From contig JASBTC010000466.1 of the NCBI GenBank assembly GCA_030148625.1, forward strand, positions 1-8,831: a stretch of 8,831 nt of DNA, in the 5' to 3' direction. This document shows, piece after piece, positions 1 through 5,835 of this stretch. Every line of letters starts with the position of its first letter. The first letter of the stretch is position 1. The notes below the pieces were generated by a model that was given only the letters and a program-made list of their open reading frames with translations, was not told where the DNA came from and did not search any database. Position numbers and translations under genes: made by a program. Source of the DNA: Sphingobium sp. GTDB taxonomy: Bacteria > Pseudomonadota > Alphaproteobacteria > Sphingomonadales > Sphingomonadaceae.

Positions 1-26
1 TCATGATGGTGATGATGCTGGGCCAT
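1..26 (-). CDS. N-terminus of a His-rich protein, possibly a Fur/Zur-type regulator (partial)
   Basis: Reading the minus strand from an ATG at 26, the visible codons give Met-Ala-Gln followed by five His and an acidic residue, after which the window ends. The start lies 55 bases beyond the stop of the MerC-type gene on the same strand, so the two could form an operon. His-rich N-termini are found in metal-handling proteins, including some Fur/Zur-family repressors. As far as I recall, such a repressor beside a MerC-domain gene occurs in sphingomonads, so that identity is inference only. The Shine-Dalgarno is weak (GGGG very close to the ATG). With eight residues visible, this could also be a chance open frame. 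Confidence 0.4.
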
Positions 27-81
27 GCCCCAATCTAGGCATGGCGGGCCCGCGCGGCAAGCGCTGCCCTGCGGTTCGATG

Positions 82-450
82 CTAGTTCGTCGCCCGCCGG
101 TTCAGATCGTGGCCAAGCGCAAGCACGGCGACGCCGAGAATCGTGTACATGATCTCGCTGCCATCATGGTTGAGCGTGATCGCGCCCATCATCATGCCGA
201 TGCCGAGCGCGCCGACCGCGGCGGGCAGGACGAAGCCATGCTCGCGGATGCCGACGCCCAGGGCGATGATACCGAGCCCGATCGCGAGGACCAAGCCGAC
301 CTCATGAATGCGGTGATCGACGAGCACGCCCCCCGCAGAGGTGAGCAGCACCACCGCGATCGCGCTCGCCACGCAATGGACGACGCACAGCCCCGACAGG
401 CCAATAGCCAGCCGGTCCAGCGACCCAGTGCGAGAAATGATGTTGTTCAC
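82..450 (-). CDS. MerC-domain small membrane protein
   Basis: A predicted 122-residue integral membrane protein with about four hydrophobic segments (roughly residues 15-40, 50-66, 72-92 and 99-114). In segment 1 the motif C22-x-x-H25-C26 (GLCVVHC) matches the metal-thiol motif of the MerC family, which was first described as inner-membrane mercury transporters. Chromosomal members without other mer genes are often of unknown substrate, and no merR, merT or merA is seen here. I chose the GTG at 450 because GGAG (456-459) sits five bases upstream and the protein then begins directly before the conserved part. An in-frame TTG at 492 would only add an unconserved Arg/Trp-rich tail. A histidine-rich partial gene follows downstream, suggesting metal homeostasis rather than mercury detoxification, but that is inference. 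Confidence 0.75.
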   Translation of the reverse strand: MNNIISRTGSLDRLAIGLSGLCVVHCVASAIAVVLLTSAGGVLVDHRIHEVGLVLAIGLGIIALGVGIREHGFVLPAAVGALGIGMMMGAITLNHDGSEIMYTILGVAVLALGHDLNRRATN

Positions 451-455
451 GACGA

Positions 456-459
456 CTCC
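456..459 (-). promoter_or_regulatory. Ribosome binding site of the MerC-type gene
   Basis: GGAG on the minus strand, five bases before the GTG at 450. It supports this GTG as the start over an upstream in-frame TTG at 492. Confidence 0.5.
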
Positions 460-474
460 AATTGCCCACCTATT

Positions 475-512
475 TTGGCACGGGCGACGCAAAGTTACAA
501 TATATCATGTTG
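475..512. promoter_or_regulatory. Divergent promoter region with AT-rich imperfect dyad
   Basis: This stretch between the MerC-type gene and the heme A synthase gene is much richer in A and T than its surroundings. On the minus strand TATATT (504 to 499) is a good -10 match. On the plus strand TTGGCA (475-480) and TACAAT (496-501) could form a promoter, although their 15-base spacing is short. An imperfect dyad ACA-N2-ATAT-N2-TGT spans 497-510 and overlaps both -10 candidates. Its size and AT-richness resemble binding sites of Fur/Zur-type repressors, but I cannot score it. The start sites are predicted only. Confidence 0.35.
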
Positions 513-574
513 GCGATCACCGAAGCACCACCCCGCGCTTGTGCCGCACCGCGCCGCGCGGCATAGCGCGCGGC

Positions 575-1618
575 ATGGCACTCGCGCGTCCGGCATCGCC
601 CAATCCCGCCCCTTCCCGGCTGATCGCCTGGCTTCGCTTCGTCGCGGCCTTGGTGTTCGCGATGGTCGTGGTCGGCGGCATCACCCGGCTCACCGAATCG
701 GGGCTCTCGATCACCGAGTGGAAGCCGATCACCGGCGCGATCCCGCCGCTGACCGACGCGCAATGGCTCGCCGAATTCGCCAAATATCAGCAGACCCCGG
801 AATATCAGCAGATCAATCGCGGCATGGATCTGGCCGCGTTCAAGTTCATCTTCTTGTGGGAATATCTCCCCCTGCTGCTCGGCCGCGTGATCGGCCTGGC
901 CGTAGCGTTGCCGCTGGCCTGGTTCTGGTGGAGACGGCAGATTCCGGCGGGTTACGGCCCGCGCCTCGTCGCATTGCTCTTGCTCGGCGGGCTCCAGGGC
1001 GCGGTCGGCTGGTGGATGGTGACCTCGGGCCTCGCGCAGCGCACCGATGTCAGCCATTTCCGCCTCGCCACCCATTTGCTCGTGGCGCTGTTCATCATCG
1101 CCGGCCTGCTCTGGACCGCGCTCGACCTGCAAATGCTGGCGCGCGATCCGAAGGCCGGCGCGAAGCGGGCGCGATTGAGCGGCTTCGGCGCGCTCGTCGC
1201 CGTCATCCTGTTCGTGCAATTGCTGTTCGGCGCGTTCACCGCGGGGCTCGACGCGGGCTATCTGTCCAGCACCTGGCCGCTGATGAACGATCATTTCTTC
1301 CCGGAAGGGGTGACATGGCTCGGCTCGGCGCTGGCGACGATCGGCAACGACCCCTTCCTGATCCATTTCATCCACCGCTGGTGGGCATGGGCGGTCGTGA
1401 TCGCGCTGGTAATACTGGCGCGCCGGGCGAAGCGCGCCGGGGAGCGCCGCGCCGCGATCGCGATCCACGCCGCGGTCGGCACGCAGATCCTGCTCGGCAT
1501 CGCGACCGTGATCACCGGCATGAATTTCTGGCTGGCCGTGCTCCATCAGGCGGTCGGCGCGCTGGTCGTCGCCAGCGCCACCTGGGGCCTGCACGTCATC
1601 GGGCGCCGCGCGGGGTGA
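575..1618 (+). CDS. ctaA: Heme A synthase (COX15/CtaA family, type 2) lacking one expected heme-ligand His
   Basis: A 347-residue polytopic inner-membrane enzyme that oxidises the C8 methyl group of heme O to give heme A for cytochrome aa3 oxidase. It shows the typical eight-helix, two-half layout. Conserved signatures are GGITRLTESGLSITEWKP (34-51), the His of TM4 (H167 in RLATHLL), H267 in HFIHRWWAW and H324 in LHQAVGALVVA. In TM2 the family's ExxHR motif should read E-Y-L-H-R, but here it is E96-Y97-L98-P99-L100, so one of the four usual heme-ligand histidines is missing. The start at 575 has no good Shine-Dalgarno. A 10-base direct repeat (CGCGCGGCAT at 555-564 and 567-576) runs into the ATG. 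Nothing conserved lies upstream of it. The stop overlaps the GTG of the CutA gene, which suggests co-translation. Confidence 0.9.
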   Translation: MALARPASPNPAPSRLIAWLRFVAALVFAMVVVGGITRLTESGLSITEWKPITGAIPPLTDAQWLAEFAKYQQTPEYQQINRGMDLAAFKFIFLWEYLPLLLGRVIGLAVALPLAWFWWRRQIPAGYGPRLVALLLLGGLQGAVGWWMVTSGLAQRTDVSHFRLATHLLVALFIIAGLLWTALDLQMLARDPKAGAKRARLSGFGALVAVILFVQLLFGAFTAGLDAGYLSSTWPLMNDHFFPEGVTWLGSALATIGNDPFLIHFIHRWWAWAVVIALVILARRAKRAGERRAAIAIHAAVGTQILLGIATVITGMNFWLAVLHQAVGALVVASATWGLHVIGRRAG

Positions 1619-1932
1619 CGGCGGCGACGGTCTATGCGGTGTTCGGCTCCGCCAAGGATGCCGAACGGATCGGACGCATCGCCGTCGAGGAACGACTCGC
1701 AGCCTGCGTCAATGTCCTGGCGCCCTGCCGCTCAATCTATCGCTGGCAGGGCGCAATCGAGGACGCCGTCGAAGTGCCGGCGCTGTTCAAGACGCGCGCC
1801 GCGCTGGCCGAACGGCTCATCGCCCGTATCGCGGCGCTCCATGATTATGACGTGCCTGCGGCCGTCGCCTGGCCGGCAACCGCCATTTTCGCCCCTTTCC
1901 ACGACTGGATCGCGGCCGAGACAGGCGATTGA
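1615..1932 (+). CDS. cutA: CutA family divalent-cation tolerance protein
   Basis: A 105-residue small soluble protein of the CutA family, which forms very stable trimers with a ferredoxin-like fold. Family signatures are present in order: A-C31-VNV, SIYRWQG (40-46), the KT pair at 59-60, LHDYDVP (75-81, usually LHPYEVP) and a closing Phe-x-x-Trp-Ile. CutA was named for copper tolerance in E. coli, yet its precise role is unsettled. The GTG start is chosen because it overlaps the stop of the heme A synthase gene (GTGA) and begins directly before the first conserved strand (ATVYAVF). Co-transcription with a heme/copper-oxidase assembly gene is suggestive of a metal-related role, but that is inference. 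No convincing terminator follows within the 56 bases before the rplM promoter. Confidence 0.88.
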   Translation: MTAATVYAVFGSAKDAERIGRIAVEERLAACVNVLAPCRSIYRWQGAIEDAVEVPALFKTRAALAERLIARIAALHDYDVPAAVAWPATAIFAPFHDWIAAETGD

Positions 1933-1988
1933 AGGTGCAGGATTAATTCGACGGTATCCAGATACCCGTTTGGAAACCCGCGGCTTGC

Positions 1989-2017
1989 TTGACTTACCGG
2001 GCATCATCGGTCATTAG
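1989..2017 (+). promoter_or_regulatory. Predicted promoter of rplM-rpsI
   Basis: TTGACT (1989-1994) and CATTAG (2012-2017) are separated by 17 bases, a good spacing for a housekeeping sigma factor. The -35 box matches five of six consensus bases; the -10 is weaker. Transcription would begin near 2024, leaving a leader of roughly 58 bases before rplM. That leader would start immediately before the hairpin at 2028-2053. Confidence 0.55.
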
Positions 2018-2027
2018 CCCGCTCCAA

Positions 2028-2053
2028 CGACGCCGTCCGCTGGGGCGGCGTTG
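2028..2053 (+). promoter_or_regulatory. Leader hairpin upstream of rplM
   Basis: ACGCCGTCC (2030-2038) pairs with GGGGCGGCGT (2043-2051) through nine pairs, including one T-G wobble, around a GCTG loop. The pair C2028-G2053 and a wobble at 2029-2052 extend it to about eleven pairs. It has no following T-run and lies about 15 bases before the AGAGGT Shine-Dalgarno of rplM (2068-2073). It is therefore better explained as a 5' leader structure than as a terminator. Feedback regulation of rplM-rpsI by L13 through its leader is known in E. coli. Whether this hairpin serves that role here is inference. Confidence 0.45.
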
Positions 2054-2081
2054 CTCGTTTCAACCATAGAGGTCCAGGCCC

Positions 2082-2561
2082 ATGAAGGCGCTTGCGAAGA
2101 CCACCCGTTCGGTAAAGCCGACCGAGGTGGAGAAAAAATGGCATCTGATCGATGCAGAGGGTCTGGTCGTCGGCCGCCTCGCGGTCGTGATTGCCGATAT
2201 CCTGCGCGGCAAGAACAAGCCGAGCTACACGCCTCACGTCGATTGCGGCGACAATGTCATCGTGATCAACGCTGACAAGGTCCGCTTCACCGGCAAGAAG
2301 CTGCAGGACAAGATCTATTACAAGCACACCGGCTATGCCGGCGGCATCAAGGCGGTGACCGCCGCCAAGATCCTCGAGGGCTGTTTCCCCGAGCGCGTGC
2401 TCGAAAAGGCCGTGGAGCGCATGATTCCGCGTGGTCCGCTGGGTCGCCAGCAGATGCGCAACCTGCGCGTCTATAACGGCACCGAGCATCCGCATGAGGG
2501 CCTTCAGCCCCAGACGCTCGACGTCGCTGCCATGAACCGTAAGAACAAGGTGGGTGCCTGA
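2082..2561 (+). CDS. rplM: 50S ribosomal protein L13
   Basis: A 159-residue L13, a component of the large ribosomal subunit that binds 23S rRNA early in assembly. Recognisable stretches are [16 protein letters not shown] (about 19-34), [18 protein letters not shown] (about 56-73), [12 protein letters not shown], the basic [12 protein letters not shown] segment (about 114-125) and [17 protein letters not shown]. It is slightly longer than the E. coli protein (142 residues), as is common in alphaproteobacteria. AGAGGT (2068-2073) lies eight bases before the ATG. Its stop codon shares one base with the rpsI start (TGATG), the usual coupled arrangement of this operon. Confidence 0.98.
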   Translation: MKALAKTTRSVKPTEVEKKWHLIDAEGLVVGRLAVVIADILRGKNKPSYTPHVDCGDNVIVINADKVRFTGKKLQDKIYYKHTGYAGGIKAVTAAKILEGCFPERVLEKAVERMIPRGPLGRQQMRNLRVYNGTEHPHEGLQPQTLDVAAMNRKNKVGA

Positions 2562-3118
2562 TGTCCGATACCCGTCAATCGCTTTCCGACCTGGCCCAGA
2601 TCGCCGGCGGCGAAGCGCCCGTCGCTGCTCCGGCTGCCCCGGCTCCGGTTTCGGCCGAAGGTGAGCCCGTCGCGGTTGCGCCCGAGCCCGTCCGTCCCAC
2701 CATGCCGCTGCGCGATCGCGAAGTCGACGCACAGGGCCGTGCCTATGCCACCGGCCGCCGCAAGGATGCGGTCGCCCGCGTCTGGATCAAGCCCGGCTCG
2801 GGCAAGATCACGGTCAATGGCCGCGACCAGGAAGTCTATTTCGCGCGTCCGACGCTGCGCCTCGTCATCAACCAGCCGTTCGGTGTCGCCGGGCGCGAGG
2901 GCCAGTATGACGTGATCGCCACCGTCAAGGGCGGCGGGCTTTCGGGCCAGGCCGGCGCGGTCAAGCATGGCATCAGCCAGGCGCTGACCAAGTTCGAGCC
3001 GGTGCTGCGCGCGCCCGTCAAGGCCGCCGGCTTCCTGACCCGCGACAGCCGCACGGTCGAGCGTAAGAAGTACGGCAAGGCCAAGGCCCGCCGCAGCTTC
3101 CAGTTCTCGAAGCGCTAA
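2561..3118 (+). CDS. rpsI: 30S ribosomal protein S9 with Ala/Pro-rich N-terminal extension
   Basis: A 185-residue S9. The conserved core starts near residue 61 ([19 protein letters not shown]), continues through [19 protein letters not shown] and ends in the basic tail [11 protein letters not shown], whose C-terminal Arg reaches the P-site tRNA in bacterial ribosomes. About 60 residues precede the core, rich in Ala, Pro, Val and Glu. The E. coli protein (130 residues) lacks them, and the extension looks disordered. Extended S9 proteins are known in alphaproteobacteria. The ATG at 2561 is chosen because it overlaps the rplM stop and is preceded by AAGGTGGG (2548-2555). Confidence 0.97.
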   Translation: MSDTRQSLSDLAQIAGGEAPVAAPAAPAPVSAEGEPVAVAPEPVRPTMPLRDREVDAQGRAYATGRRKDAVARVWIKPGSGKITVNGRDQEVYFARPTLRLVINQPFGVAGREGQYDVIATVKGGGLSGQAGAVKHGISQALTKFEPVLRAPVKAAGFLTRDSRTVERKKYGKAKARRSFQFSKR

Positions 3119-3121
3119 AAA

Positions 3122-3162
3122 GGATTTCGAGGCAGGTGCATCACCTGCCGGCTCGGAAATCC
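3122..3162 (+). repeat. Long interrupted stem-loop after rpsI
   Basis: Three nested pairings are visible: GGATTTC (3122-3128) with GAAATCC (3156-3162), GAG (3129-3131) with CTC (3152-3154), and GCAGGTG (3132-3138) with CACCTGC (3142-3148) around a CAT loop. The 3' arm has two small bulges. It begins four bases after the rpsI stop and is not followed by a T-run. It may act as an mRNA 3'-end stabiliser or a processing site ahead of the real terminator. Confidence 0.6.
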
Positions 3163-3193
3163 TGGCAATCAGAACTGCGGCTCACGCCGAACG

Positions 3194-3231
3194 AAAAAAG
3201 AGGGTGGTCCGGGAACGGGCCGCCCTTTTTT
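3194..3231 (+). terminator. Rho-independent terminator of rplM-rpsI
   Basis: GGGTGGTCCG (3202-3211) pairs with CGGGCCGCCC (3216-3225) over ten positions (two T-G wobbles) around a GGAA loop. A run of six T follows (3226-3231), and six A precede the stem (3194-3199). This is a textbook intrinsic terminator separating the ribosomal operon from the next gene. Confidence 0.9.
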
Positions 3232-3260
3232 GTTGTCACATGAGCGGTTAGGAAAGCCCC

Positions 3261-3764
3261 ATGACGTTCGACGATCCCATCATCACGAAGATCGTGACCT
3301 TTCTCGACACGATCGGCATTCCGGCGATCACCGGCCCGGTCGAGGGGGAAACGCTGCTCCCCGGCCTGACGGTCCAGGGCGGTACGCTGCTCTTCGATCC
3401 GGATCGGCTGACCTGGCCCGGAGACTTGCTGCACGAGGCCGGGCACATCGCGGTCGCCGATCCCGCGCTGCGCGATCAGCTTGGCGATGTCGACACGGAT
3501 CCCGGCACGGAAATGGCGGCGATCGCCTGGTCCTATGCGGCGGCACTGGAGATCGGCATCGACCCGGCGATCGTGCTCCACGAAGGCGGCTATCGCCAGG
3601 TCGGCGGCGGCGCTGCCATTCTCCACAATTTCAACACCGGCAAATATATCGGCGCCCCGATGCTGCAATGGTACGGCATGACGGCGGAGCCGCATCAGGC
3701 GGAGGCGTTCGGCATGCCAGCCTATCCGACAATGACGCACTGGCTGCGCCAGAAAGCCGATTGA
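3261..3764 (+). CDS. Hypothetical protein with HEAGH zinc-binding motif
   Basis: A 167-residue soluble protein that I do not recognise by name. Residues 58-62 read H-E-A-G-H within DLLHEAGHIAVADP, the HExxH motif of zincin metallopeptidases, where two His bind zinc and Glu activates water. E84 (GTEMAAIAWSYAAALEIG) lies on a likely helix 22 residues after the motif and could be the third ligand, as in gluzincins. There is no signal peptide or membrane segment, so it should be cytoplasmic. A second region, LHEGGYRQVGGGAAILHNFNTGKYIGAP (106-133), contains further His residues. AGGAAAG (3250-3256) precedes the ATG. It follows a strong terminator, so it must have its own promoter, which I could not place. 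It converges with the next gene across a 22-base gap. Protease activity is inference from the motif. Confidence 0.85.
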   Translation: MTFDDPIITKIVTFLDTIGIPAITGPVEGETLLPGLTVQGGTLLFDPDRLTWPGDLLHEAGHIAVADPALRDQLGDVDTDPGTEMAAIAWSYAAALEIGIDPAIVLHEGGYRQVGGGAAILHNFNTGKYIGAPMLQWYGMTAEPHQAEAFGMPAYPTMTHWLRQKAD

Positions 3765-3786
3765 ACAAGCCGCTTTTCGCGCCTTC

Positions 3787-5403
3787 TCAGTCCCCTGGCT
3801 CGAGCCAGCCGGTGTAGCGCACCACCCGACCGACGATCGGCACGCGGATATCGACCATCAGCCGGAAGCGGCCATCCTGTTCCCATTCGCGTGCATCGAT
3901 CCGCGGCGCCAGCAAGCGCGGCAGGGGAATCCCGAATGCGCTCCAGCGGAGCAGGACCATAAGCAGTCCGTCGCCGTCCGACGGCAACGCAAAGGCGAAG
4001 CGCAGCGGACCGAAACGCTCGACCACATAATCCCCGTCCCGGCTCAGCCGACTCGTGAAGCAATGACCGCCGAAATCGCGCGTCCAGCATTCCACGCCTT
4101 CACGCTCGGCAAAGGCGACGTGAAGAGGATAATCGCCCGGCGGCGGGAAACGCATGACCCGGCCGCTCAGCCGGGCGAACAGGTTCGCGCCGCGTTCCAC
4201 CCGCCCCTCGCCCGCCGCGCCGCCATCGCCGTTCACGCTATGGATCGCCCGGACCATCGGCGGCAGCGCGGCGAAACGATCGCCCATGATCCGGGCATAA
4301 AGCGGAATGACGGCCCGCTCGCGGGTCTCGTGCCGGATCGCAAGCGCGGCGAAGGCCGGCTCGAAATCGGCCAGGGCGAGCATGCCGGAGGCGTCGCTGG
4401 CGCCCGGCGCGACGGCATCCGCCAGCATCCGGTCGGCAAGCAGCGCCGCCGCCATGACCGGCACTTCCAGCCCATCCCCCTGGTCGGCGACGAGCGTCCA
4501 GCGCCGTTCGAGGGCCTCACCCTTCAGCACCACGCGCATCGCCGAACGGGCCCCGCCCAGGCCCAATGTCATCCGGTAGAGCGGCAGCAACCAGGACGCA
4601 CCGCGCAGCAGCGACCGCGTCCACCCCCAGCGCACCGGCCAGCTCGCCAGCCAGAGAGCGATCATCTGGAACCCCAGTTCGGTGCCGGCGCGGAACGTCA
4701 CCGCCGGCCAGCCGGGCAATGAAGCGGGCATCCGTTCCAGATCGGGCACATCGGCCAGCGCGACCAAGCGCCCTCTGACTCCGTGCCCATCGGACAGCAG
4801 GAAATCGGCGCGGCGCAGTTCCTGCCAGCCAAAGCCGCAAGTCCAGCGCCGTCCACGCCATAACCGAACGGGCCGGCCGACATAGCTGAGGATCGCCTTC
4901 GCCACCGACACGCCCGCGCTCGACCGGTTGGACGCGCTGATCGCGATTTCCACCTGATCGATGCGCATAAGGCCGACGGCGAGATGGCGTGACACTGCCC
5001 CCGACAAAGCCGGCACGCTCGATGCACCGGCGACGATCGCCACTCCCGCTTCGCGCGCCGCCTTGTCGAGCGCGCCGATACCGGCAACGAAATCGCGCGC
5101 ATCGGCAAGATCGAGATAGGGAATATGCATCGCGATGCATGCTTCGGGCACGATGTAACCGCCGGTCTGGAACGGGCCCGCCGCGTCGATCACCAGATCG
5201 GGGCGGATGCGCGCCATGACCAGCCCGATGCCGCGCGTGCGGTCCGCCACCACCGGCTCGGCATTGGCCAGCCCCGCGCAGAATGCCGCCCCCTTCTCCG
5301 CGCTGCGCCCCGCAACCAGCACATGATGCCCGGCGGCGATCAGCCGCCGGCTCAACCGCGCACCGAAGCCGCCATAGCCGCCGATGACGAGGATCCGCTT
5401 CAC
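3787..5403 (-). CDS. Saccharopine-dehydrogenase-like NAD(P)-binding protein fused to a DUF4166 domain
   Basis: A 538-residue two-domain protein. Residues 2-35 (KRILVIGGYGGFGARLSRRL...VLVAGRS) form a Rossmann nucleotide-binding motif with G8, G9, G11, G12 and G14. DAAGPFQTGGYIVPEACI (73-90) and YLDLADARDF (96-105) follow the pattern of saccharopine dehydrogenase-like reductases, whose distant members act on diverse substrates; lysine metabolism is not implied. From about residue 366 (IPLYARIMGDRFAALPPMVRAIHSV) to the end it matches DUF4166, with the typical FPPPGDYPLHVAF, W-T-R-DFGG, ERFGPLRFAF, GIPLPRLLAP and GRVVRYTGWLEPGD stretches. A GTG start is chosen because it overlaps the stop of the upstream DUF393 gene (GTGA). 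The same frame stays open upstream, but that sequence is the other gene read out of frame. It is the last gene of the operon. The substrate is unknown. Confidence 0.88.
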   Translation of the reverse strand: MKRILVIGGYGGFGARLSRRLIAAGHHVLVAGRSAEKGAAFCAGLANAEPVVADRTRGIGLVMARIRPDLVIDAAGPFQTGGYIVPEACIAMHIPYLDLADARDFVAGIGALDKAAREAGVAIVAGASSVPALSGAVSRHLAVGLMRIDQVEIAISASNRSSAGVSVAKAILSYVGRPVRLWRGRRWTCGFGWQELRRADFLLSDGHGVRGRLVALADVPDLERMPASLPGWPAVTFRAGTELGFQMIALWLASWPVRWGWTRSLLRGASWLLPLYRMTLGLGGARSAMRVVLKGEALERRWTLVADQGDGLEVPVMAAALLADRMLADAVAPGASDASGMLALADFEPAFAALAIRHETRERAVIPLYARIMGDRFAALPPMVRAIHSVNGDGGAAGEGRVERGANLFARLSGRVMRFPPPGDYPLHVAFAEREGVECWTRDFGGHCFTSRLSRDGDYVVERFGPLRFAFALPSDGDGLLMVLLRWSAFGIPLPRLLAPRIDAREWEQDGRFRLMVDIRVPIVGRVVRYTGWLEPGD

Positions 5404-5798
5404 AGCAGCCGTGCCCGCTGCGCCGCATCGGGAACCCAGCAGGTCGCACGCCGCCCGAACAACCGATAGCGATTGCGCGCGACCCAGCGGTAAAGCGGAT
5501 CGCGCAGCCCGCGCGGGACGAGGCCGAAGATGCCGAGCGCCCGCCACGGCCAGCCAAGCCCGCGCCAGATGGCGAGGATCGCGTCGCTGTTTCGCAGGGC
5601 GTGGTCGCCGGTCACGACGATCAGCGTATCGGGATCGGCCGGATCGATGCCGAAACGGCGATACAGCGCCTGGCCCGTTTCGCCCTGCATCGCAGCCAGC
5701 CGAAAATGGCCGCGCCGGTCGTGCCGGAGGATGAAAGCGGCGTTGGCGGAGCACAGCACGCACATCGCATCGAACAGGATGATCGGCGCTTCGCTCAT
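5400..5798 (-). CDS. DCC (DUF393) family thiol-disulfide oxidoreductase-like protein
   Basis: A 132-residue protein with the family-defining D10-x-x-C13-x-x-C16 motif in IILFDAMCVLCSANAAFILRHD, resembling a thioredoxin-like CxxC active site. Further family features are FRLAAMQGETGQAL (32-44), the D-T-L-I-V-V strand (57-62), RNSDAILAIWRGLG (69-82) and the C-terminal YRWVARNRYRLFGRRATCWVP, with a third Cys at 120. The family is presumed to act in thiol redox chemistry, but no substrate is established. The ATG at 5798 has GGAG eight bases upstream; a longer frame to 5918 adds only unconserved residues. It lies 37 bases after the TIGR01777 gene, and its stop overlaps the start of the next gene (GTGA), so it is cotranscribed and probably coupled. 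Confidence 0.9.
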   Translation of the reverse strand: MSEAPIILFDAMCVLCSANAAFILRHDRRGHFRLAAMQGETGQALYRRFGIDPADPDTLIVVTGDHALRNSDAILAIWRGLGWPWRALGIFGLVPRGLRDPLYRWVARNRYRLFGRRATCWVPDAAQRARLL

Positions 5799-5835
5799 AT
5801 GTCCCGCTCCGGATCGGCGTGATGCACCTTCACTC

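Noticed and set aside
82..450. Mercury resistance (mer) operon
   Set aside because: Only the MerC-type protein is present. No merR, merT, merP or merA is seen, so a mercury role is not supported.
470..1594. A 374-codon minus-strand open frame antisense to the heme A synthase gene
   Set aside because: The sequence is charged and low in complexity, with no recognisable domain. The sense strand encodes a clearly conserved membrane enzyme.
25..1932. A 635-codon open frame on the plus strand
   Set aside because: Only its end (from 1615) is a real gene, cutA. The rest is Arg/Ala/Asp-rich sequence read through the heme A synthase gene in another frame and antisense to the MerC-type gene.
1952..1967. 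A small inverted repeat (GGTAT/ATACC) after cutA as a terminator
   Set aside because: Only five pairs and no T-run. I see no convincing terminator between cutA and the rplM promoter, so read-through is possible.
5404..5763. An N-terminal extension of the saccharopine-dehydrogenase-like protein up to 5763
   Set aside because: This part is the DUF393 gene read in a different frame. The real Rossmann motif starts within a few residues of the GTG at 5403.
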